Assembly (NCBI GenBank): GCA_034401795.1
Contig: CM067373.1
Span: 86,337,023 to 86,401,022, forward strand
Source of the DNA: Chaetoderma sp. LZ-2023a
Taxonomy: Eukaryota; Mollusca; Caudofoveata; Chaetodermatida; Chaetodermatidae
Direction of reading: 5' to 3'
DNA length: 64,000 nt
The notes under the pieces are model-generated. The model did no database searches. It was not told the DNA's origin and worked only from the letters and a program-made list of their open reading frames with translations. Position numbers and translations under genes: made by a program. Each line of letters begins with the position of its first letter. Positions within the stretch are counted from its first letter, which is position 1. Shown in pieces: positions 13,401 to 26,800 of this stretch.

Positions 13401-16400
13401 AAAAGTTCACAAAGGATTTCACCAGTTGGTTGATGAAGTAAGCAGTAAATCCTGTTTGAAGTGTGACTTAGAACTAACTACTGGACCACTGAAACACACT
13501 AATCCACCCGGATCAGTTACTGTGCTAAAGAAATAATCCGTTACTGATCTATATATGAAAAAGGCCTACGGATCAAGAGATCAGGTTAATTTCTAGCCAT
13601 GCCCGTTCTGGTATAGATTCACAACAGACGCTATCCTGCATATCCCGCATACTGAGAATGCATACAGACATGGATGGCACTGTCATGAAGGGACCAGACA
13701 GTTTTGGCCGACTGGACCATCACAGGATTTTGTTTCAATCAAAAGCAATCATAGGAAATTTCTTATCAGAATTTGTATTCTTTATGAAAAACCTGAAAAG
13801 TCATGAAATCTGAAAATGGAGAATCACGGTCAGGAAATCATAGAAATCATCCTGTTTTCTCACAGGACATACAAATCTGATAGCAAGTTTTCGCTTTTCA
13901 AGAATATTTATTTCAAGACAATCATACAGATATGCCTTACCTTACCAGATAGACAGTAGAGTGTTTTGAATCTAATTTGACTGGAAACTGTTGCATTGAT
14001 TAAATTCAAAATGCATTTTCTGATTCAATCTTTCGCTATGTTAAAAGATAAGACTTTTTTTGTATCCAAAACGTTAGCTGTGGCACAGAATCATAGAGAG
14101 AAAGCAAAAATGACCATCATTATTTGGTCCTCACTCCACAAGGCAATGAGATTTTGTTATTTTGTTCATGGAAAAGTCGTTAAATTTCGGAAATTTTCGC
14201 TTTTCAAGAATATTTATTTCAAGACAATCATACAGATATGCCTTTGAGTGTTTTGAATCTAATTTGACTGGAAACTGTTGCATTGATTAAATTCAAAATG
14301 TGTTTTCTGATTCAATCTTGATCTTTGTTAAAAGATAAAAATTGTTTGTGTCCAAAGCATTAGCTGTGGCACAGAATCATAGAGAAAAAGCAAAAATGAC
14401 CATCATTATTTGGTCCTCACTCCACAAGGCAATGAGATTTTGTTATTTTGTTCGTGGAAGTCGTTATATTTCGGAATGTGGAATGAGTTCAAATCCTGTG
14501 TTATATATGTTGACATTTTACTGGGATTAGAAGCAACTTTGGCATTTCTCAGGAAGGGGCATAATTGTGTAATCTGATCTGTCACTCGAGTAGCTGATGT
14601 CATAATCAATCACATCACTAGTTAGCTGATGTCACAATGATAATAATGTATAATTCCGTCACGAAAACTGAAGTCTGTCACTAGTGTACGAATTGTATGT
14701 CTTTGATGAATTTACAAGTTAATAAACATTCTGTTGAAGAGTTTGAAACTAATTTGTCTGAGAGCATCTCCAAGATAGGCAGCAACAGCCCTCAGTCAAA
14801 TGAATTTCAAAATACTCAACAGTTTACCTGTCATATCTGTATAGTTACCTTAAAATTTAGATTCTGCGACTTCAAGGATGAATTTTTCAAATCGACTCCA
14901 ATCCTCATACAAAGTGGGCAGAGCTTAGCTAGAAATGGACTGGGCAAAGCTAGAAATGGACTAGGTATATCTAGAAATGGACTGGGCATAGCTATAAATG
15001 GGGTGGGCATAGCTAGAAATGGACTAGGCATAGGTTGAAATGGACTGGACATAGCAAGAAATGGACTGGGCATAGGTTGAAATGGACTGGGCATAGCTGT
15101 AAATGGACTAGGCATATCTGGAAATGGACTGGGCAGAGCTATAAATGGGGTAGGTATAGCTAGAAATGGACTGGACATAGCTGGAAATAGACTTGGCATC
15201 GCTAGAAATGGCCTAGGCATAGCTAGAAATGGACTGGGCATAGCTAGAAATGGACTGGGCATAGCTAGAAATGGGGTGGGCATAGCTAGAAATGGACTAG
15301 GCATAGCTAGAAATGGACTGGGAATAGCTATAAATGGGGTGGCCTAGCTAGAAATGGACTGGGCATAGCTAGAAATGGACTAGGCATATCTAGAAATGGA
15401 CTGGGCATAGCTAGAAATGGACTAGGCATATCCAGAAATGGACCGGGCATAGCTAGAAATGGACTAGGCATATCCAGAAATGGACTGGGCATAGCTGTAA
15501 ATGGACTAGGCATATCTAGAAATGGACTGGGCATAGCTATAAATGGGGTGGGCATAGCTAGAAATGGACTGGACATAGCTAGAAATAGACTTGGCATCGC
15601 TAGAAATGGCCTAGGCATAGCTAGAAATGGACTGGGCATAGCTAGAAATGGACTGCACATAGCTAGAAATGGACTGGGCATAGCTAGAAATGGGGTGGGC
15701 ATAGCTAGAAATGGACTAGGCATAGCTAGAAATGGACTGGGCATAGCTATAAATGGGGTGGCATAGCTGGAAATGGACTGGGCATAGCTAGAAATGGACT
15801 AGGCATATCTAGAAATGGACTGAGCATAGCTAGAAATGGAGTGGACATAGCTAGAAATGGACTGGGCATGGCTAGAAATGGACTGAGCATGGCTAGAAAT
15901 GGACTGAGCATAGCTAGAAATGGACTGGGTATAGCTAGAAATGGATTCCTGCATTGCTCCATGTGTTTATTTTCAGGGTATTGATAAATTTGTGGTAGAA
16001 GACATAGCAAACGCCAAAGAAAATAAAGAGAAATATCCACGAACACTTCATCTGATAGAGGGGCCTCTCATGAAGGTACGGTCCTGAATGTGGATATGCT
16101 ATGTTGTATTAAGTCTCATATAGTTTTAGTTATTCACACTTCAGAATTGATCCATACTTTCACAGGATAGCATCTGCAAGGTGTTGTAAAGTATGAGAAC
16201 TCCCTAGCTACATTCATCATCGGATAGATGCAGTTAACAACTATTAACCTCATTTTCGCGCATCTTCCTACACTCAAAATGCGGCAAACTGTGTGCATTT
16301 CTGGTTACTTGTGGTAAAGGTGGTTAACCATGGTTAACTGTTTAACTGCATAACCGGGATGAGTTAACTGTCTAGCTGACGTAGCCGCATTGGGAGCGTA

Positions 16401-19400
16401 GATAAGATGGTTCTTAACCCTTTCACCCTCGAATTTTTTCAAGAAAATGTCAATTTTCTCATAGAAAATTACCATTTGCAGACCAAGAGAAGACTGTTTT
16501 TGATCAACTTTGGGTTTAAAATGCCTGATGCTTATGGTAATTTAGTAGAATCTAGATGCCAGTCTCTCGCTTAACCCTTTAACACTCATATCAGCCTAAA
16601 ACGGCTTCTGCTGTGATCTTGAGAAATGTAAATTTGCAGCTCAAGAGAAGACTGTTTTTGAAAATTTATCACTGGAATGACTGGCTCGGTTATCACCGTA
16701 AGCATCAGGCATTTTAAACCCAAAGTTTATCAAAAGCCTATTTACATTTAGCCTAAGCTTACACTATAAGGAGAAGAGGGTATTATATTCAGGTCTGTCT
16801 ATCTGTCTCTCTAATCTCTATGCATGTGTCTCTATATCCGGAGTTATATCTCGATAACTAAAGATCAAATTTGACTCAAATTTTAACACAACAAAGGATC
16901 CTATCCATGAAAGTGGACTTACAGACTTTGGTAGCAATCCATAGTAAATAAAATATGAATCCAGATCAGATCAAATTCTGAGTATACGGATAACCCAGAA
17001 ACTACTACTAATAGTTTCAAATATACAACAGAATACACTAAATTGGAATTTCACAATTTCAGAACATTGAGAATTAGCTAATGCTGTTCAAATAGATTTT
17101 CGCTCTATGATTCTCCGCAAATGGGCATAGCTCTAGTGACCCTAATGACCAAATACGAAAAATCAGAGATTTTTCTTTTGGCACGGAATCATGAAAAGAA
17201 AGATTATATGATCACAATTCACCTTTCCAGAGTATCCATCCATCATCTGACCTCATATAATGTCATAATCAGCTGGGCGCATGTATGATGATGTCGCAAT
17301 CATTATGTCACAAAGGGTTCCATATAGACCATCATCAAATCTCAAATAGTCCGACACGTTGTATGAATTGTATGTCTTTGTAATCCTTTGCTATTTAATG
17401 AACATGCTGTTGAATATTTTGAAACTAATTTGACTGGACGCTGTTGCTGCCTTATGCAGCAGCAGCACCCAGTCAAATTAGTTTCAAAATACTCAACAGC
17501 TTACCGGTGTAGTTTTTTGGAAATTGATAGTCAGGGTGTTCAGAGATCGATCGATCTCAACATGAGCTAGGTGTGAGTGGAGCTTAGCTTGAGATGTGCG
17601 GGGCATGGCTTAAACCAGAAATGTCCATTAGGTAATCTTCAACGTCCTTAAATTGTATGTTCTGGTCATGGAAATGTCATTGAATTTTACAATTCTGAAT
17701 TTGGTATGAACACTGTGTAGCACTGTCCATTGCCAGTAGAACGTTATAATCCAACAAGACCAAGTTTTGTTTCCCTTGACACACACACCATCATTAAGTT
17801 GTTAATTTTCTTTCAGGGCATGAGCATTGTCGGAGATTTATTTGGTGCTGGAAAGATGTTTTTGCCACAAGTTATTAAATCGGCACGCGTGATGAAGAAA
17901 GCCGTCGCTTATTTGATACCGTTTATGGAAGAAGAGAGACAAGCACAACTGAAGATAGATGGAATAACAAGTGCGGTAAGAAGTATAGAAATGTATGTTC
18001 TGAGTCTCATCCTGAAACCGTAAGCCATTTAACCCTTGAAATCTATTTGCCTCGGAACAGATTTTAGCTATGCCCCACCCATCTCCAACCAAGCTCCACC
18101 CACACTTTAATGGTATTGAGACCGATCGAACACTGAACTCGCTGAATCTCAATTTCCAGAAAACTATACACTAGGTAGGCTGTTGAATATGTTTCGAGTC
18201 TCATCCTGAAACCGTAAGCCATTTAACCCTTAAAATCTATTTGCCTCGGAACAGATTTTAGCTATACCCCACCCATCTCCAGCCAAGCTCCACCCACACT
18301 TTAATGGTATTGAGACCGATCGAACACTGAACTCGCTGAATCTCAATTTCCAGAAAACTATACACTAGGTAGGCTGTTGAATATTTTGAAACTAATTTGA
18401 CTGGACGCTGTTGCTGCTTGTGGCGGCAGCAACAGCGCCACCTTCGTACAACTTGTTGGACTCTTAAGCATTTATGATGGACTTAATTACGTCATTCATG
18501 ACTATTGATTACGACATCAGCTTACATTTGACATCGTTGATTATGACATCATATGATTGATGTACATACTTGTCTATTACAAGACAAGTATGTACATCAT
18601 GAACGCTGCTGAATATTTTGAACTTAATTTGACTGGAATCTGCTCTGCCATAGGCAGCAACAGCTCCATGTCAAATTACAACAGAATATTCGCTACAACA
18701 TATAGAATTTGATGTTTATGGGATAGTTAAAGAGTTAGCCCTGACATGCCTAGCCCGATTCCAGTCACAATACGCCATTGTAATCTTGTTTATTTCAGGG
18801 GCAAATGTTTTCCGGAGTCATCATCATGGCAACCGTGAAAGGTGACGTTCATGACATCGGCAAGAACATAGTCGGCGTTGTACTTGGCTGTAACAATTAT
18901 AAGTAAGTTTTAGCCTTTCTGTTATTAGTGCACCAACTCCCAGTCAAACTAGTTTCAAAATATTCAACAGGATATTGATTAAATTAGATTTGGGTCTTCG
19001 TATTTGAAGTTTCAGGTTCATATCTGAGATTGTTTTGTGTCCAAAACAGTATCTATCTCACAGAATCATAGATATGGAACATGTATGAACGCAATAGATG
19101 GATTTGATCTATTACTTGAGTATCTAATGTTAAAGGTTAAATGTTAGCTGACGTGACAATGAAAATCATGTAGCTCTGTCACGAAAATAGGAAAGTGTAC
19201 AAATTGTATGTCTGATGAATTTACAATTTAATAAACATTTTCTTGAATATTTTAAAACTAATTTAACTGGGGAGCTGTTGCGGCCATAGGCATCAACAGT
19301 GCCCAGTCAAATTTTCAAAATAGCCTACCTGTATATTTACCATGAAATCTAGATTCTGGGAATTCAAGTTTCAAAGTTTCACTTTGTCTCTAGCACTCGT

Positions 19401-20785
19401 ATAAAGTTGTTGGGATTTAGCCAGAAATGGTTGGGGCATGGGTAGTAATAGATCTGTCTATTATTCAGGTCTGAGTGTCATAAATTATGGCCAATCATGG
19501 AAAACTATTGTATCAGTAGGAAGGGATAATGGATTAAAGATCGGTATTATTACTTTCTTACTTTCAGGATCATAGACCTCGGTGTTATGTGCTCCTGTGA
19601 TAAAATCATTCAGGCTGCCCTTGTTGAAAAAGCAGGTAAACGTATTGAGGGAGTCTATAGGGTAATGAATTAATGAATTTAATTAAATGAATAGTTGATG
19701 TGGATGGATGGATAAATAGATGGATTGATGGATGACTAAATGGAATAGATGGATGAGTAAATGGATGGGTGGATCAAAGGAGGGAGGGTGGATTTGTTGG
19801 TTAAAAGGATGGCTTGTTGGTGCCAAATTTGCAGTGACTTGTTCAATATTCTGAATTTATTAGGCTGCAACAAATTCCAGTCAAATTAATTTCAAAATAT
19901 TAAGCAGGTTAACACTGGTTTTAGCTGCGGGTAGTAGCTCAATAAACTGTCATGTCCCTAAGCCGTTAGTTAATTAGTTAGTTGTTGAGTCCGTCGGTCG
20001 GTCGGTAAAGTCAAGGCCATGTCAGCCAGATTAAAAAAGCATTATTTTGAAAACTATTCAGACAGGTATTCTCAAAATAACTGGTTCTACTTAGGGAATC
20101 TTGACCAGACTTGGGTGGACGGTTGTTCATGGAGTCGCGCAGATGTGTGACAAATTTGGGGGTCAAATGTCGAGGCCACGGAGCCCAGATTAAAAACGAA
20201 TATTTTGACAAATATTTTGAAAACTGTCTGAAAGACACACTTTCTCAACAGAATTGATGCTACTGGAGAGATCTTGACTACACTTCGGTGTAAGGTTGTT
20301 CATGAGGTCCCGAAAATGTGTGATAAATTTGGGACAACGCAAGTATTGCATACATTTCTGTTGATTGTTTCTATTTTAGACATTATTGGTTTGTCCGGCC
20401 TTATAACTCCCTCATTGGATGAGATGGTTTACGTTGCAAAGGAGATGGAGCGGCGGGGATTATCTGTGCCGCTGCTTATAGGTGGCGCTACAACATCAAG
20501 GTGATCATGATAGGATTCATGCCTTGCAGATTAGACCTAGCAAGAGAGATAACTGACCGATCTGATCTGTCACTTAACTATCTGGTGTCATAATCAATTA
20601 TGTCACTAGTTTGCTGACATCACAATCATATTGACATATAGCTCCGTCATGAAAGTCTGTCACTTGTTTACAAATTGTATGTCTTTCATAAATCGACAAT
20701 TTAATAAACATTTCTGTTGAATATTTTGAAACTAATTAGTCCCCTACCGGTAAAACCCGGGGAACTATAGGTTTGCTCTCAGTCA

Positions 20786-20821
<36 letters not shown>

Positions 20822-23800
20822 TTTTATCTGTTCATCTGTTCCTCTGTCCTTCTGTCTGTCATAATTGGTTTTCCGCACATTTTTCACACTTCTTCAAGAT
20901 GTGCAATCTGACAATTGGTACATTGCTTTATTCTACGGAGTTACAGATCAAGTTCGGGTTTCAGGCATTTCCATCAATTTTATATGGAGTTACACCCCTT
21001 TTCGGCTTATGAAAAAGAAAAAATAAGTTTTTTCACACTGCTTCAAGATATTCAGCTGAAACTGTGTAGATTGCTTTGCTATGAGAAGTTACAGACCAAG
21101 CTTGATGTCCAGGCATTTCCGTCAATTTGTGAAAGAGTTATTCTCCCCTTTTGGCTTTTTCAGACATTATTTGCACTCCTTTAAGATATTCAAATGAGTT
21201 CGAGTTTTAGGCATTTCCATCAATTTTTAAGGGAGTTATTTCCCATTTCGACAGTCAATCTCTGAAAATTTATACCACCAAGTATGGGGCACGTGTTACA
21301 AAGCAGTACTTACAGAATGCTTGTTCAACTTGGAGCTGCTGCCATAGGCAATAACATCCCCAGGTTAAATTAGTTTCAAAATATTTAAACGACTTACCTG
21401 TATAATTATCTTGAAATTGAGAGTCTGGAAAGTCAAGCTTCATAGTATATAACTTGATTCTACACCTGTGAAAAGTGGGTGGAGCGTGGGTTGAAATGGG
21501 CGTGGAATGGATCTCTCACTTCTTGATAATTTATAAGTAATCCATTATAAGAAGTGAAAATTGCTTGTTAGCTTGCTGTCCATCGTCTGTTTGTCATCTG
21601 ACATCAATCAGTCAACCATTTCATTTAACCCTTTAGTGGGCAAATTTGGTCAAGAAAATCTAAATATTTCCATATTGAATGTCAATTTGCAGGCCAAGAG
21701 AAGATTATTTTTGAAACTTTACCTCTGGAATGACTGGTTAGTTTAACGAGCAAGGCATTCCTGCGGTAATTTTTAAAAATAGTCTTCTCTTGGCCTGCAA
21801 ATGGACATTCCTCAAGATGAGTGTAGAGGCTGGTTTTGGCCGGCTTGACCATTAAAGGGTTAAATGATTTCTCGGGAAAAAGTTTAACAGGAAGCATGCT
21901 TAGGGCATCTGGATCCCAAGGTTATTCAATTGAAGCAGGTTGATCAATTTTGGCAGGCATTTTTAATGTTGAGACATTTTTTTGAAACCCAATAAAGCTT
22001 TTTTTTCAAAATCCATTTGAACCTTTTAACTGAAACTTAAGAAACGTAATCTGAGGCAATGGCAGAATGAAGTTTGTTCAAGAGAACCTGATTGGTCGAT
22101 TTATCTGGTGATAAATTCAGTTCTCTAGCATTCATGAATCCATTTCCTCACTCAATCACACAACGTCATAATCAACTACACGACATGTATGCTGATGTCA
22201 TAATCATGATGTCATGAATTATTCGATTAAGCCCGTCTTTAACGCTATATAGTGCGACACCATAGACAGCAACAGCACCCAGTCAGATTAGTTTCAAAAT
22301 ATTCAACAGCTCACCTGTATAGTTTTCTATAGTTTTGGTAGTCAAGGAGTTCAGAGATCGATCGATCCCAACACAAGCGAGGTGTGGGTGGAGCTTAGGT
22401 AAAGATGGGCAGGGCATAGCTAAAACTGGAAGGGTCCATTGCTGCTGGGATTGGGCCAAAATTTGGTAAATGTAATTAGGAACTAATGATCATTCAAGTT
22501 TGTTCAAGAGATGTTGATATGTGAAAGCACCATGACTGCCATCCAGCTTACATAAGTTGATGGGTGTTGACAGTGAAAATGGCAATATATAGGTTAATGT
22601 GGGCCTGCTGAATTGGATTTGCCATTTTAAATCTCATTAGTCGATTATGGCCATGATGAATTTTTTGAGTCGGGACTAAATTTCTACATTTTTACAACAA
22701 ATTCCTTCATTTCACCACATAAATCTACATGTTTCCTGTCAATATTTTCACATTTGTCACCTAGATTTTCATGCTTCATGCATAATCTTTTGTCCAGCTT
22801 AAGTTTTCATATTTTTCATGTTGTTGATTCAGGTGATATCAGTGAATAATTTTCAAAATTACATCTTTCCTAACCAATGGAAAGCTATTTCTATGGGCTC
22901 TGAGTTATCTCCCTTGTTATAAGTGCATGGTTAATTTAATTCACACTACATGTGCAATGTAGATGGTCTGATTGGGCATTAATACATTGCCAATTAACCC
23001 TATAACCATTTAATGGTCAAGCCGGCCAAAACCTGCCTCGGCAGTGGTCTTGAGGAATGTCCATTTGCAGGCCAAGAGAAGACTATTTTTGAAAATTTAC
23101 CACGAATGCCTGGCTCGATAATCGAGCCAGTCATTCCAGTGGTAAATTTTCAAAAATAGTCCTCTCTTGGCCTGCAAATGGACATTCAATAAGCAGATAT
23201 TTGGATTTTCTTTACCAAATTTTACCATTAAAGGGTTAATGGTCATGCCGGCCAAAACTGTGTCTCTTCAATGTATTAAGCTCTTCAGAACTGCTATCGG
23301 TGCATAACAATCTTTGCCATTTTTATATCTTCTTCTTCTTTTCGTTCGCTGATCATACCGCCAGTCCTGTAAGTGACTATCGACATGATCATAAGCGTTA
23401 AGTGCGTGGATCCATGGTTTATTAGAGTGCGCCGTGCGGCCTTGAACCTCCGTCTTCAGCACTCGAGGTTTCTGTCAGGGTTACCTCACCCTTACCTCCT
23501 TTAGTCGCCTCTTACGACACGCAGAGGATACGGAAGGTGTATTCTAAGCCCCACCTACAGGGCAAATTTTTATATTAAATATGTTTGCACAAGATGTATT
23601 TAAATACACTAATTCTAAAATAGTTTTTGAATTTGGTTTGTATTTTAATTTCAGGACACACACGGCTGTGAAGATTGCTCCACGCTATAGCTTCCCTACA
23701 GTGCATGTGCTTGATGCTTCAAAATCAGTAGTGGTGGTATGGATCAATTACAATACCGCAGTCTCTACAGATTATGATAGGCTCAGATACAACAAATTCT

Positions 23801-26800
23801 TTATGCCTAGAGGAGTAATAGACTCCAGAGAAATTAATTTAAAAATATTTCCACAGCTTTTAAGCCTGTATGCTTGCTTTTAAATCATGATACTAATCCA
23901 GACTGCCTCTATGACACTGTGGAAATACCGAGATACCTAATGAAGGTCGTATATGATTGGTTGAAAATTAAATCGTGGATATTTTCATAAAATTGAGAAC
24001 ATTTAGATATTAACTTTTTAACAATAACACACCAGTAACGACAAATTGTTTATGATGTAAGGAATATTTTGTTGGATATTTTGAAACTAATATAACTGGG
24101 AGCTGGCGCTGCCTATGAGTCCCAGTAAAAGGACTTTCAAATTGTTAAACTTTTTGGTTATAATTATCTTGAAATTGAGATGCTGGCAAAGGTGAATGGC
24201 TTTATTGATTCTATGTTAGCCTACTTCTGAAGCTTCTGGCCTACTTTTTATAAAAAAGAAAATTTCAATTCTTACCCCATCTTGTGTCAAGACAATCAAA
24301 CCTGGCCTGGCAGTGGTGTTGCGTAATATCCATTTGTAGGCGAAAAGAAGACTATTTTTTGAAAATTTACCACTGGGATGACTGTCTTGAAAGCGAGCCA
24401 AGTGGACACCGACTCGGAGGAAATTTGTATTTTGCTTGACCATTAACCATGCATTGGTTACAAGAGATAACAATTTGCAGGACAACAGGAAACAATTTAT
24501 ATAAATTTAAGCCTGGCAATGGACATTCACTTAGAAAAATTTGGATTTTGTTTGCGATAATTAATATACTGTATTTCGCTTAGTTGAAGCCTAAGCTTCT
24601 ATTAGGACAAGAGGTGTTCAATTTCCAACCCAACATCTCTGAGAAAGGGGGTGGGCTTATATTAGAGTTTTCCCAAAAAAGTTTTCTAAAACTGATACCA
24701 CGGAAATTCAACGCATTTTCTCCCGTAAAAATTCCCACTGCCTACACCTATGTTTAATGTATACTTCAAAACTTCACCGGGGAAGTGAAATTGTTTGATT
24801 TGAGCACCTACATATTGCGTATCCTTTAATAAAGGTTGTTTATTACATCAAAATTAATCGACAATCTGATACAAAATGGTGTCGCGAAAAAATACAAATC
24901 GCATGATTCGCCTCCAATTGAAGAGTTTATTTTCGAGCAAGTACTCGGATACAAATATTCTGGAATCGTGGACTTGAAACTCGGGAATTTCTATATATTA
25001 TCATTGCGTGATAGGAACAGTATCATACTGATCTGAATAATGGGTACCCGTTTGATAAACTCCCGTTAGCGTATAATATCTCGCGAGAACACACCGCCTC
25101 CCATCGCAAAAGAGCTGCTGGCTCGCCAACTTAAGAAACCGACTATATTGCCATTCGTAATAATTCATTTTGGATCATTTAATGTTGATCGGCATTACAA
25201 AATTGATGCGCAATACTGCTTGTTTGGTACATAAATTTGGTCTTAAAATATATTTATAAGGAAGGTATTTAATCACCCCGAGGCTGTTTTATGCGCATTT
25301 TAACTACAAAAGTGTGGAATAAACTTTATTATATCTTGAACATACGTGGCCTACTATTAGTATTAATCTAATAGGTGGTCGAGATTTACAAATCTGAGGC
25401 CTGTATTGACTTCTAGAGGGGCCGGAAATGTATCAGGGCAGAGATCTGTGTGAAGTAGACACACCCTGTGACATGATTGTTATTATTATACACGCTATTC
25501 TTACAAATTTGCTCTTAAAAAAATCTGCTGAGTTAGGGGGTGGGCTTCTAATACAGAGTTTTGCCATTTTGAAACTGCTAAGAAATCATTGGAGCTCATA
25601 TGTCAAAGTTAGGAGGTGGGCTTCTATTAGAGCATAGGCTTCAATTAAGCGAAATACGGTAAGTAATAGTTTGAGCGATTTTGAGGTGCTGTTGACACAA
25701 GAGGGGTTAAGGAGATGGGTTGTATTGTATTTCTTATCTTTAACCCTTTCGTGGTGAAGCCGGCCAAAGCTGACCATTGTAGAGGCCTTGAGGAGTGTCC
25801 ATTTGCGAGCTAAGAGAAGACTATTTTTGAAAATTTACCACGGCACAGACTTGCTCAGTGACAGAGCTAGTCATTCCAGTAGTAAATCTTCAAAAATAGT
25901 CTTCTCTTCACTCGCAAATGGACATTCAATAAGCAAATATTTTTATTTTCTTGACCAAATTTAGCCATTAAACGATGAAATCAACTTTAGAAATCCTTTG
26001 TCATTAACCATTTAAATTAGTCCTACAATATAAATTTTATGGAACTCAAACAGAAACGATTTTGAATATTTTAAAAAAAGTTTGTATGAAAGACATTGCT
26101 GCCCAAGGCAGAAATGGCTTCGAGTCAAATTAGTTTAAAATATCAACAGAATATTTTTTATAGCCTGGCTCCGTGTAATCTCAATTTTAAGAAATTTTAC
26201 TCAGCATAGTGCTATCTTTCTAATAACATTAATATGGTTCTACTTTCTTTCTGTGACCCTTGGTGAGGCTTGCATGATAGAAATCAGAAAATGTCCATGA
26301 TCATTGCGGAATTGACTCCGTGTTGTGGCTAGCACTCGGGACTAGTTAACCGGAGAACCCGGTACGTGCCTGAGCTGTGGGCTATCTTGCCGTCATTGGA
26401 AACATGGGCAATCTCCTTGAATCCATGCCACTCTCCACCCAGGAGTATAAATGAGTACTAATGAAAAAACTGGGGTCGTTACCCATAATGGTGTACTAGA
26501 CTGAATATAAAACCAGCCTCGATATGGCCCGAGTGGGACCTAGAAATTAGGACCTCGATATAGACCAGTTAAACCAATAACTTCCATGACCCTTGCTTAC
26601 ATATGACATATTCTGTCATTTGAATAGCTAGACTAGCATGAGTTAATCATTTCCAATCTTTTGTCTACTACATGTAATGAGTGACAGGCTCTCTAGTAGA
26701 TTTTCTCTAGTTCAATTCACCTTTCCAGAGTATCCATCGATGATTTGACATCATAAGCAGCTAAGCGGCTTGTAGGATGACGTCATAATCATTACACCAT

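Noticed and set aside
14831-16046. Long (PSPFLAM)n and (NGLGIAR)n open frames on both strands
   Set aside because: They are translations of the 21 bp minisatellite. There is no start context, homology or composition beyond the repeat.
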